From positions 1 through 47,694 of the forward strand of contig CAZSPC010000005.1 in the NCBI GenBank assembly GCA_964608745.1: a DNA stretch of 47,694 nt. Direction: 5' to 3'. Every line of letters starts with the position of its first letter. The first letter of the stretch is position 1. The stretch is from UBA12079 sp964608745 (GTDB lineage Bacteria; Patescibacteriota; Minisyncoccia; Phycocordibacterales; UBA12079). The notes under the pieces are model-generated. The model saw nothing but the letters and a program-made list of their open reading frames with translations. It did no database searches and had not been told where the DNA came from. Both the position numbers and the translations under genes were made by a program. Shown here one piece after another: positions 15,131 to 21,905 of this stretch.

Positions 15131-15604
15131 TTACGTTTTTGTATTTAAGATTTCTAAAATTTTTTGCTTGTTGTTTATTTCTAAAACTACCTTATCACCA
15201 ACTTTTTTATTTAACAAAATTCTTCCAATCAGACTGTTATAAGAAATTTCTTTTATGTCTTTTTCTTTTGTTTTATCTAAAACCAAGAAACTACCTATTT
15301 TATAAGTTTTCTTTTTGTCTGAATCTAAAACTTGAACAATCCCTCCAATTTGTACTTTTTTTGATTTTGGATTAGCTTCAACAATTTTTGAGTTTTGAAT
15401 TATTTCTTTTAGTTTTAGAATTCTCTCAGCTGATAAGTTTGACCTTTCAATAACATCATCAAACATTGGGTTATCGTGCCATGTTTCTGATGATTGACTG
15501 GTTGCTTCTTTCATATCGTCACTAAATTTCACATGTTCTTTTATCAAGTGATTAAATTCTTTTTCTAATAAATTTAAATCTTTTTGTAAAAATAGATATT
15601 TCAT
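15131..15604 (-). CDS. greA: GreA/GreB-family transcript cleavage factor
   Basis: A 157-residue protein with an N-terminal coiled coil (1-75), whose tip carries acidic residues (SSETWHDNPMFDDVIERSN), and a C-terminal FKBP-like domain (VQIGGIVQVLDSDKKKTYKIG ... EISYNSLIGRILLNKKVGDKVVLEI). GreA rescues backtracked RNA polymerase. The tip differs from the usual GDLSENAEY and has more aromatic residues, so it may be a paralogue. The far promoter at 15790-15818 and a TAG-repeat leader precede it. Confidence 0.87.
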   Translation of the reverse strand: MKYLFLQKDLNLLEKEFNHLIKEHVKFSDDMKEATSQSSETWHDNPMFDDVIERSNLSAERILKLKEIIQNSKIVEANPKSKKVQIGGIVQVLDSDKKKTYKIGSFLVLDKTKEKDIKEISYNSLIGRILLNKKVGDKVVLEINNKQKILEILNTKT

Positions 15605-15607
15605 ATT

Positions 15608-15694
15608 AATAGGGTTTAGCGTCTAGGGTTATAGTTAACGAATTTTGCCTTTGGCAAAATTTGTTCTAAATACTAAATACTAAGTACTCAGTTT
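15608..15694. repeat. TTAG/CTAA repeat with GCCAAAATT hairpin in the greA-like leader
   Basis: Left part GGGTTTAGCGTCTAGGGTT and right part CTAAATACTAAATACTAAG are imperfect inverted copies around a perfect AATTTTGCC/GGCAAAATT hairpin (about 15642-15662). The same architecture occurs before secE (39580-39712). Confidence 0.65.
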
Positions 15695-15708
15695 ATTTTT
15701 AAAATTGA

Positions 15709-15738
15709 AAACCCCTGAGGTAGATCCTCAGGGGTTTG
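15709..15738. terminator. hairpin between the Gmad2 gene and the greA-like gene
   Basis: AAACCCCTGAGG, loop TAGAT, CCTCAGGGGTTT. It lies downstream of the Gmad2 gene and also about 45 bases inside the transcript predicted from the promoter at 15790-15818, so it may terminate the former or attenuate the latter. Confidence 0.72.
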
Positions 15739-15789
15739 TAAAAAATTAAATTAGTGTATTAGGCTTTATCTTTACTATCATTGCCATAC

Positions 15790-15818
15790 AGTATATACAA
15801 TACGGATGATTTAGTCAA
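15790..15818 (-). promoter_or_regulatory. consensus promoter reading toward the greA-like gene
   Basis: Complement reads TTGACT (15813-15818) - 17 bases - TATACT (15790-15795). It overlaps the end of the Gmad2 gene and gives a leader of about 180 bases holding a terminator-like hairpin and the TTAG repeat. Confidence 0.65.
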
Positions 15819-16269
15819 ACAAAACAGAGATTTCTATTTTATCGTCATGCTCTGGTAATCCGGAAGGATTGTCTTTGTGAAAAATAAGGATACCTTTGTT
15901 TGATTCTGGTTTTTCAAAAACCAACTCCCCCCCAAACTCAACAAAATCTTCTGTCATCCAATCTCCTGTGGCAGTAATATATTTTCGAACAATTACATTA
16001 CCATTTTCATCAACCAACTCGATAGGTGCATCTCCTTCGAAAAACCAAGTGCCACGCGCTTTACCCGTAATAGCAAAAGGAGATGAAATGATAGAATTTG
16101 GTTGTGGACTATCAACCATAATTTCTAAATCATCATATTTTACAACTTCTCCTTTTTCGTTCTCGACATAAATATCGTCGTCAGTGAAATTAAATTTATA
16201 AATTCCTGCTATAACAACAATCAAAAAAATCACTATTACGGCTATGATTATTATTTTAAAAGTTTTCAT
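15811..16269 (-). CDS. membrane-anchored Gmad2-domain protein
   Basis: A 152-residue protein: one N-terminal transmembrane helix (residues 4-25), then an extracytoplasmic immunoglobulin-like Gmad2 domain (about 48-150) with its hallmarks DSPQPNSIISSPFAITGKARGTW, ELVDENGNVI and GDWMTEDFVEF. The family's role is unknown; it is common in surface proteins. The ATG follows the glyQS stop by two bases, so the two are co-transcribed. Confidence 0.88.
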   Translation of the reverse strand: MKTFKIIIIAVIVIFLIVVIAGIYKFNFTDDDIYVENEKGEVVKYDDLEIMVDSPQPNSIISSPFAITGKARGTWFFEGDAPIELVDENGNVIVRKYITATGDWMTEDFVEFGGELVFEKPESNKGILIFHKDNPSGLPEHDDKIEISVLFD

Positions 16270-16271
16270 AT

Positions 16272-17648
16272 TTAATTTTGTAATTTTTTAGCTAAATAAT
16301 CCTCCAACTCATCAATTTTTATTCTCTCTTGCTCCATTGTATCTCTATCGCGCACTGTTACTGCATCATCTTCAAGCGAATCAAAATCGAAAGTTATACA
16401 ATACGGTGTCCCCACCTCATCCTGTCGGCGATATCTTTTTCCGATTGATTGGGTTTCGTCGTACTGACAAGCAAACTTATCTTTCAGATTCTCAAAAATT
16501 TCTTTGGTTGGTTCTGTAATTTCTTCTTTTTTTGAAAGAGGAAGAAAAGCAACTTGAATTGGTGCTATTTTTTTAGGAAATTTAAGAACAACCCTTTCCT
16601 CTCCATTCACCTCCTCTTCGGTGTAAGCGGCTACAAGTGCCATTAACAGACTTCTTTCAACCCCAAATGTGGGTTCTAAAATATGTGGAATATATTTTTC
16701 GCCTTTTTCTTGATCAAAGTATTCTAATTTTTCATTTGAAAACTCAGTATGCTGAGTTAGATCAAAATCTCCCCGATGTGCCAGGCCATACAATTCTTTA
16801 AAACCTCCAAATGGATAGTTATATTCAATATCAACTGTTTTTTTGGAATAATGTGACAACTTTTCCTGCGCATGCTCATATCTTCGTAAATCTTCTTTTT
16901 TAGCACCCAATTCAATTGCAAATTCTTCTTGTAAATCCAGCCACCTTTCAAATAAAGGCTTCCAATCGAATTCTGGGTGGATTAAATATTCAATTTCCAT
17001 TTGTTCAAATTCGCGCAGTCGGAAAATGAAGTTTGAAGCAACAATCTCATTCCGAAAAGCTTTTCCTATCTGTGCAATACCAAATGGTATTTTCTGACGA
17101 GTAGAGTCCATAACATTTTTAAATTCAACAAAAATTGCTCCCGCTGTTTCCGGTCTCAAAAAGATATCACCATCCACCCCATTCATTTCTGTCTTAAACA
17201 TCATATTGAAATCGCGAACATCAGTCCAGTTTTGCTTCTTACAATTTGGGCATTTGATTTCTTTTTTAATGATCTTACTCATTTCTTCGTTTTGCCCTTC
17301 TAAATCCTTTCCTGTTGCATCTTCCACAAGATGATCTGCTCGAAATCTTTTTTTACAATCTTTACAATCCACCATCGCATCACCAAAACCATCTGTATGA
17401 CCAGAAGCTTCCCATAATTTTGGATGAAGTAGAATTGGTCCATCAACACCAACAATATCAGTTCTATCTTTCACAAATTTCTTCCACCAAAGTTGTTTGA
17501 TATTGTTTTTGAGCTCTACCCCAAGGGGTCCATATGAATAAGTTCCGCCAAGACCGCCATAGATTTCTGAGCCTTGGTAAACAAAACCTCTTCGCTTCGC
17601 AAGAGATACTATTTTTTCCATTAATTTTTGATCATTTTTTTCACTCAT
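16272..17648 (-). CDS. glyQS: glycyl-tRNA synthetase, single-chain type
   Basis: A 458-residue class II synthetase of the dimeric alpha2 type (bacterial/eukaryal GlyS-like, not the two-subunit enzyme). Motifs: SLAKRRGFVYQGSEIYGGLGGTYSYGPLG, zinc-like pairs CKDCKKRF and CPNCKKQNW, motif 2 FRNEIVASNFIFRLREFEQME, the PHILEPTFGVERSLLMALV motif 3, and an anticodon-binding C domain (from about 365). The start region has TTGTTT - 16 bases - TAAGAT, 9 bases before the ATG, without a ribosome site. It is co-transcribed with the Gmad2 gene. Confidence 0.96.
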   Translation of the reverse strand: MSEKNDQKLMEKIVSLAKRRGFVYQGSEIYGGLGGTYSYGPLGVELKNNIKQLWWKKFVKDRTDIVGVDGPILLHPKLWEASGHTDGFGDAMVDCKDCKKRFRADHLVEDATGKDLEGQNEEMSKIIKKEIKCPNCKKQNWTDVRDFNMMFKTEMNGVDGDIFLRPETAGAIFVEFKNVMDSTRQKIPFGIAQIGKAFRNEIVASNFIFRLREFEQMEIEYLIHPEFDWKPLFERWLDLQEEFAIELGAKKEDLRRYEHAQEKLSHYSKKTVDIEYNYPFGGFKELYGLAHRGDFDLTQHTEFSNEKLEYFDQEKGEKYIPHILEPTFGVERSLLMALVAAYTEEEVNGEERVVLKFPKKIAPIQVAFLPLSKKEEITEPTKEIFENLKDKFACQYDETQSIGKRYRRQDEVGTPYCITFDFDSLEDDAVTVRDRDTMEQERIKIDELEDYLAKKLQN

Positions 17649-17657
17649 AGTAGTTTT

Positions 17658-17685
17658 ATCTTATCAGTTTTAAGGATAAAAACAA
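17658..17685 (-). promoter_or_regulatory. glyQS promoter, near-leaderless
   Basis: Complement reads TTGTTT (17680-17685) - 16 bases - TAAGAT (17658-17663); the ATG is at 17648-17646. Confidence 0.5.
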
Positions 17686-17692
17686 CTTTTTT

Positions 17693-17735
17693 AAAAATTT
17701 GAACGCCTCAACCCGTTGAGGCGTTCAAATTTTTT
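17693..17735. terminator. strong hairpin between glyQS and upstream repeats
   Basis: A 20-bp stem with core TTTGAACGCCTCAAC / GTTGAGGCGTTCAAA, loop CC, A and T runs on both sides. Confidence 0.82.
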
Positions 17736-17754
17736 ATGGCTTTGTTGAGCGATT

Positions 17755-17790
17755 TTCAATGGCTCACTCATGAGCCATTGAATTTTTTGT
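17755..17790. terminator. second hairpin (TGAGCC type)
   Basis: TTCAATGGCTCA, loop CTCA, TGAGCCATTGAA followed by TTTTTT. Its stem sequence matches the hairpin at 31138-31165. Confidence 0.75.
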
Positions 17791-17794
17791 TTTT

Positions 17795-17956
17795 TTGCTT
17801 GCTTACGCAAGCCGAGGTCTGGATTGTCACGGGCTTCGCCCTCACAATGACGGTAGTTGGAGTGCTTGCCCACGCAAGCTGAAGCCCGGATTGCTTCGTC
17901 GCAAACTCCTCGCAAAAAAGACGACCGCGGAGCGGTCGTCTTTGATTTTTTCAATT
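17795..17956. repeat. GC-richer mosaic repeat block with terminator-like end
   Basis: It contains CTTGCTTACGCAAGC, a copy of the dispersed element (GGATTGTCACGGGCTTCGCC-CTCACAATGACG), CTTGCCCACGCAAGC and GGATTGCTTCGTCGC, and it ends in the hairpin GACGACCGC GGA GCGGTCGTC (17920-17940) with a T run. Open frames across it are artefacts of the repeats. I see no gene between 17649 and 18247. Confidence 0.7.
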
Positions 17957-18158
17957 TTGGATGAGATTCGGTTTTATTTGTGTTGAAATAAAAGCACTTC
18001 GTCTTATATAAACTCCTCGGCTCGATAATTTTAAAAAATAAAATTTTTTAAAATTATTCTCGCCCTACGTCGTTTATGAAAGAAGGTGTATATCTAATAC
18101 AGCGACTGACATTTCTACACAAATAAAACCGAAGGTCGCCAAAATTGGGATTATTTTA
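17948..18158. repeat. stop-region palindromic repeat, copy A4, with a nested insertion
   Basis: Arms TTTTGGATGAGATTCGG and TTTTATTTGTGT (left) pair with ACACAAATAAAA and CCGAAGGTCGCCAAAA (right). The apex keeps GAAAGAAGGTGTATAT and AATACAGCGACTGACATT. About 95 extra bases (roughly 17984-18077) interrupt the left inner stem and contain their own 15-bp perfect inverted repeat (18025-18039 / 18043-18057). Confidence 0.7.
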
Positions 18159-18246
18159 CCCGCACACCATTCATATCATCGTCTTTCAGACTAGTATATG
18201 ATTAACCAATTTTTTAATTTTATTAATAATATGAATGATATGCGGG
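18159..18246. repeat. hairpin ending at the stop of the surface-protein gene
   Basis: CCCGCACACCATTCATAT (18159-18176) pairs with ATATGAATGATATGCGGG (18229-18246) apart from two G-U type mismatches; the stop codon follows at 18248-18250. Confidence 0.7.
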
Positions 18247-18247
18247 T

Positions 18248-20197
18248 TTATTCTATCACTAGACCTTTTTCGTAAGAGAACCCCGGATCTGTATGCAACC
18301 TTGTACTCACCTCTTCCCCTTGACCACTAACCACAACATTAGCAAACCTATCTGTACCAGAAACAGTTATTTCATTTACCAAAACAGGTGGTGAACCAAC
18401 TTGTGACAAACTAGGCATCAAAGCTACTTGAAAAGAAATTTCCTTTGGTGATGTCCTAACTCCTGTTCCTGCTTTTACCTCACCAATATTCCAGACGATT
18501 TCTCCCCCAACGGGATTATATGAAATACTTTCTGAACTTGGAGTAACCACTCCCATCCACCGAACATAAGAAGGTAATGTTGCTACTACCCTAGTATCAG
18601 TAACGTTGCTAGTTGTATTTACAACAAACCAAGTAATAGTATATGTTGTCTCTTGATCAACTTTTGGTGGTAATGAGCCAGTATTGGTAAAGGGTCCGGT
18701 ATAATATGTCGCCCGAGGAGTAATTAACAAATCAGATTGAATTTTGATATTCTTTGTAACTGTTGAAGTAATTTGTTCCGGGACATCTCCTTCGGCTGAA
18801 CCAACCCTATTTCCTTTCACATTAATACTTAAATCAATTTCTGGGTTAGTAAAATTACTTCTTTTAGAAAATTCTTCGGCTGTAAAAGAAAAACTAAGTT
18901 GTCCAGAATCCCCTGGATATAATTCAGAAAGTTCTCCATTCGTTCTTTTATCCCAGAAAATTACATCATCATTTGAACGATAAAATCCTCCATCAACAGA
19001 AATATTATTTCTATTAATAACTTCTCCTGCCAACCCACCTTCAACTTCAACATCTACAATATTATTTTGGGTATTATTTTGCCAAATTATATCAACACGG
19101 ATTGTTTCGGCTCCGTCAAAAACATATTCTTCAGCACTTTTTCCATTAATAACCACATCCATTCCGATAAACGGTTTTTGAATTGCAAAAGTTTTTTCAG
19201 CCAAAGCAAACACAGCACCAACTTTTCTTTCGTCGACTGTACTCACTGTTCCACTTTTAAACTTAAACACTTTATCTTCTCCCTCCTGACCCTTCATAAT
19301 TCCTTTTATTTTCACAACATCACCTTCATCAATGATCCAAACATTATCACTAAATTTTGGCCTAGGATCAGATTCAACGAATTCAAAACCAAAAGGATAA
19401 TCGCCCTCTAAAACTAAATCAGTGATTGGATCATCAGCATTAGAAACAACACTCACGGAAAATTCTATTTCTTGTCCTGAAATTGATTCTTTGATAGGAC
19501 TAATCACCAAGTTAACAGGAGAAGAACTTATAACAAGATCGTAGCTTCTATCTTTAAAGAAAATAGCATTTGATCCAGCAATTCTGTATTCAAGACTGAT
19601 AATCACATCTTTTTCGCTATTTTCTTCTCCATAAACTACAGCAGAAAGTTTTTTGGTAATACTTTTACCAGCCGGAATATTGTCCAGTGTTTCTCTAATT
19701 GATTTTAATTCTGTTTCAAGATTTTCTACTGATTTAGTCCCACTTGGATATTCAACAATCAAATCAGCTAATTCAAGAGCAATTGCATTGTTATTGGTAA
19801 TAGTTATTTGTAAATCAAGAGTATCTCCACTATCAACAGAAGCGGGTCCAATTACCGAAATATCAACATTAGCAGTTGAGACATTACTCATTCCACCTAA
19901 AATTGTTAGAGAGACAATTATTAAGGCAAAAACAAAAAAACCAACTGATGCAATGAGCATTTTCCATAGAAAAGTTTTTCTTTTTTCAGGTTTTTTCATA
20001 GCAGTTGTCAGTTGTTGAGTAAGTGAATCTTCGTCTTGCCAGTTATCTTTAATATCAAAATATTTCTTATGCAAACCGGCAACTTGTTTTTTACCCTTTT
20101 TCCATTGTTGAGTATAGAGATTTTTTTTTAGTCGATCAACTTTGTCGACTTTTTTCTCTTCTGATTCTAAATCTGATTTTTTGTTTTCAGGTTCCAT
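18248..20197 (-). CDS. large membrane-anchored surface protein with repeated beta-sandwich domains
   Basis: A 649-residue protein. A charged cytoplasmic N-terminus (1-73), one transmembrane helix (about 76-101), then about 545 extracellular residues of beta-rich domains of the DUF11/CARDB style: SVIGPASVDSGDTLDLQITITN, NLVISPIKESISGQEIEFSVSV, DVVINGKSAEEYVFDGAETIRV and YYTGPFTNTGSLPPKVDQETTYTITW each look like the start of a domain. It is probably a cell-surface or adhesion component; no catalytic motif is seen. A -10-like TATACT and AAAGGAAT precede the ATG. Confidence 0.75.
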   Translation of the reverse strand: MEPENKKSDLESEEKKVDKVDRLKKNLYTQQWKKGKKQVAGLHKKYFDIKDNWQDEDSLTQQLTTAMKKPEKRKTFLWKMLIASVGFFVFALIIVSLTILGGMSNVSTANVDISVIGPASVDSGDTLDLQITITNNNAIALELADLIVEYPSGTKSVENLETELKSIRETLDNIPAGKSITKKLSAVVYGEENSEKDVIISLEYRIAGSNAIFFKDRSYDLVISSSPVNLVISPIKESISGQEIEFSVSVVSNADDPITDLVLEGDYPFGFEFVESDPRPKFSDNVWIIDEGDVVKIKGIMKGQEGEDKVFKFKSGTVSTVDERKVGAVFALAEKTFAIQKPFIGMDVVINGKSAEEYVFDGAETIRVDIIWQNNTQNNIVDVEVEGGLAGEVINRNNISVDGGFYRSNDDVIFWDKRTNGELSELYPGDSGQLSFSFTAEEFSKRSNFTNPEIDLSINVKGNRVGSAEGDVPEQITSTVTKNIKIQSDLLITPRATYYTGPFTNTGSLPPKVDQETTYTITWFVVNTTSNVTDTRVVATLPSYVRWMGVVTPSSESISYNPVGGEIVWNIGEVKAGTGVRTSPKEISFQVALMPSLSQVGSPPVLVNEITVSGTDRFANVVVSGQGEEVSTRLHTDPGFSYEKGLVIE

Positions 20198-20277
20198 ATT
20201 CCTTTTAGTATAACAAGATTACAGTTGGCAGGAAACAGTTTGCAGTTGATAAGACTTGTATTATTTTTTAATATTGA

Positions 20278-20283
20278 TATTAT
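20278..20283 (+). promoter_or_regulatory. -10 box of the putative structured RNA
   Basis: TATTAT at 20278-20283, with TTGTAT 16 bases upstream (20256-20261). The expected start at 20290-20291 coincides with the first base of the closing stem of the RNA. Confidence 0.55.
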
Positions 20284-20289
20284 GTAGAT

Positions 20290-20576
20290 AGACAGTTCTT
20301 GAAGAAATCAAGCGAGATTCCTTTGTCCCTCTGGGTTGGATCAGGCTTAAACCAATAAACTATGTTTATTGGGGTTGAGGGATGGTCACCCCACTCATGA
20401 TATCGCGATCGAATTCGTGAGTGTTTGCGATCGAGTTCTGGTAACAGACCGACGCTCGACCTTTTCCCAGAATAATCTAATGATTATTATTTAGGGTGGT
20501 GTTTTTAACACCATCTAGGCCTAAACAAGAACTGTTGATCTTTTCAAGGGTCGTCCATTTGGACGACCTTTTTTAT
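20290..20576 (+). ncRNA. putative structured non-coding RNA, identity unknown
   Basis: About 285 bases with no open frame, a promoter exactly at its start and an intrinsic terminator at its end. The ends pair perfectly: ACAGTTCTTG (20292-20301) with CAAGAACTGT (20526-20535). Inside are a 9-bp hairpin CCAATAAAC-TAT-GTTTATTGG, an ACTCATGA/TCGTGAGT stem around ATCGCGATCGAATTC, a TTCTGG/CCAGAA pairing, AATAATC-TAAT-GATTATT, and GGTGTT/AACACC. Terminator: GGTCGTCC ATTT GGACGACC TTTTTT (20549-20576). I compared it by eye with RNase P RNA, tmRNA, SRP RNA and 6S RNA and saw none of their conserved sequence blocks. A multibranched RNA closed by an end-to-end stem is the best description. Confidence 0.65.
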
Positions 20577-20609
20577 TTAGAAATTCGAAATTAATACTCA
20601 AAAATTCAT

Positions 20610-20663
20610 TTTAAAAAATAGAACTTTTAGAAACGATCGTTTCTAAAAGTTCTATTTTTTAAA
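20610..20663. terminator. 54-bp perfect palindrome at the recO stop
   Basis: Perfect dyad centred between 20636 and 20637 (centre AAACGATCGTTT, arms CTTTTAGAAACG / CGTTTCTAAAAG, A6/T6 ends). It overlaps the recO stop codon (20659-20661) and can terminate both strands. Confidence 0.8.
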
Positions 20664-21243
20664 GATGGATGTCTTCCATTGCATTATTTATTTCTTTTTC
20701 AGCTTTTCTTTGTTCTACATTCATTTTTTCAATTAATTCTTGATTGAAATCACCTGTTTCTAATACCCAAGAAAAAATCTTGTCATCAAAATATCCAAGA
20801 TTATGAAGAATTCTAATTTTAGTAATTAATTCTAGCCCTTTTATATCCTGCACATTTAACTCTTCTTTTTTCAAAAAAGAAACTAAATTTGAAACAAGGT
20901 TGTATAATTCTTCGTTTTTTTCTTCTCCTTGAACTAATTGTCTTATAAAAGTAAAAATCCCCGCCAAAAACTCTAAAATTTCTCTTTGAGATAATTTAAA
21001 AAATAGATTTTCTTTTGCAGAAACATTAGTGATACGCCAAACCTCCCTTCCACGAACCAAAGATAAGTTCGAAATAGAAAAATCTTGAAGACCATAACGA
21101 TTTTTTGAATTTATATTTCTTACCCCCTGAGCTGTTGCCTGAATAAGTCCTAAATCTTTGGTTAGAATATAGAAAAGTTTATTGGCTTCACCCACTCCAA
21201 AGCTACTTAGAATGATTCCTTTTGTGTTGTAGATGTGATGCAT
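20659..21243 (-). CDS. recO: DNA repair protein RecO, short form
   Basis: RecO loads RecA on SSB-coated DNA with RecR. The 194-residue protein has the N-terminal OB domain (HHIYNTKGIILSSFGVGEANKLFYILTKDLGLIQATAQGVRN) and the helical middle domain. The zinc-finger cysteines usual in the C-terminal part of longer RecOs are absent, and the chain is about 50 residues shorter. A -10-like box (TTATTC) lies just before the ATG; no ribosome site. Confidence 0.88.
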   Translation of the reverse strand: MHHIYNTKGIILSSFGVGEANKLFYILTKDLGLIQATAQGVRNINSKNRYGLQDFSISNLSLVRGREVWRITNVSAKENLFFKLSQREILEFLAGIFTFIRQLVQGEEKNEELYNLVSNLVSFLKKEELNVQDIKGLELITKIRILHNLGYFDDKIFSWVLETGDFNQELIEKMNVEQRKAEKEINNAMEDIHL

Positions 21244-21278
21244 AAAGAAAGAATAACGAATTATGAATCATGAAGCAA

Positions 21279-21312
21279 GAAACTCAAATTGCTTTGCAAT
21301 TTGAGTTTTTTA
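21279..21312. terminator. terminator of the 171-residue protein gene region
   Basis: AAACTCAAATTGC, loop TTT, GCAATTTGAGTTTTTT. It lies between recO and the upstream 171-residue gene, both on the minus strand, and shows the latter to be a separate unit. Confidence 0.85.
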
Positions 21313-21333
21313 TTCTCATTTATATTTACTCTA

Positions 21334-21849
21334 TTAATTCTGGTGATTATCAATATCCTCAGCTTTCATGTCAAACTCTTTTAAACAAACATCCCTAAAA
21401 TATATAGCTCCTGCTCTTCTGAGAATATCTGTACTAATACCCTTATTATAGGCAAAGTTTTTTATTTGTTTATCGTGATCAACATCAAATTCGACATTAT
21501 CAAAATATTTAAAAATATGTTTTTGTACTTCATAAGCATTCGTATTTCTAACTTCATTACAAACATTAACAAGAGTTTCTTTGTTATTATCAATATAATC
21601 CTTCATTCCACTTTTATCTAGAAAATTTGTCCCAATTTCAGTCAAGGCAACAGGTGATGCGTTTCTAAAAGCATCAATTTTTGTATTATCAATACTTGCT
21701 TTTATATCATTGATTTTATCCTTCAACCAATCAACATCTGTTTCTATTTTTGTAAAACGAGACGAACCTTTCCAAGCCAAAAGAATAAGTAAACCAACAA
21801 TACCTAATGCCCAAGGCCAGTCTATTTGAATTAAAATTTCACTATTCAT
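21334..21849 (-). CDS. membrane-anchored protein of unknown function, 171 residues
   Basis: One N-terminal transmembrane helix (WPWALGIVGLLILLAW, residues 11-26), a short coiled coil (TKIETDVDWLKDKINDIKASI) and a soluble domain with SPVALTEIGTNFLDKSGMKDYID. I believe this soluble motif recurs in unannotated bacterial membrane proteins, but I cannot name a family. TATAAT ends 6 bases before the ATG (leaderless type). Confidence 0.65.
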   Translation of the reverse strand: MNSEILIQIDWPWALGIVGLLILLAWKGSSRFTKIETDVDWLKDKINDIKASIDNTKIDAFRNASPVALTEIGTNFLDKSGMKDYIDNNKETLVNVCNEVRNTNAYEVQKHIFKYFDNVEFDVDHDKQIKNFAYNKGISTDILRRAGAIYFRDVCLKEFDMKAEDIDNHQN

Positions 21850-21905
21850 ATTCTTATTATATATCAGAACTATATTAAAAACTAATTAAAAATATTTATG
21901 TAAAT

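Noticed and set aside
17691..17954. 87-codon frame rich in basic residues
   Set aside because: It runs through terminators and dispersed repeats (the peptide contains repeat signatures such as YRHCEGEARDNPDL); not a gene.
20400..20430. Run of restriction-site-like sequence (GATATC, TCGCGA, CGATCG, GAATTC) suggesting vector polylinker
   Set aside because: It falls in a coherent hairpin of the RNA candidate and the flanks are native AT-rich DNA; chance overlap of palindromes in a dyad is enough.
20290..20576. RNase P RNA, tmRNA, SRP RNA or 6S RNA at this locus
   Set aside because: The known conserved blocks (GAGGAAAGTCC, tRNA-like ends, GGAAGGAAGCAGCC tetraloop region, the single large bubble of 6S) are not visible by eye; a covariance-model scan is needed to exclude a diverged form.
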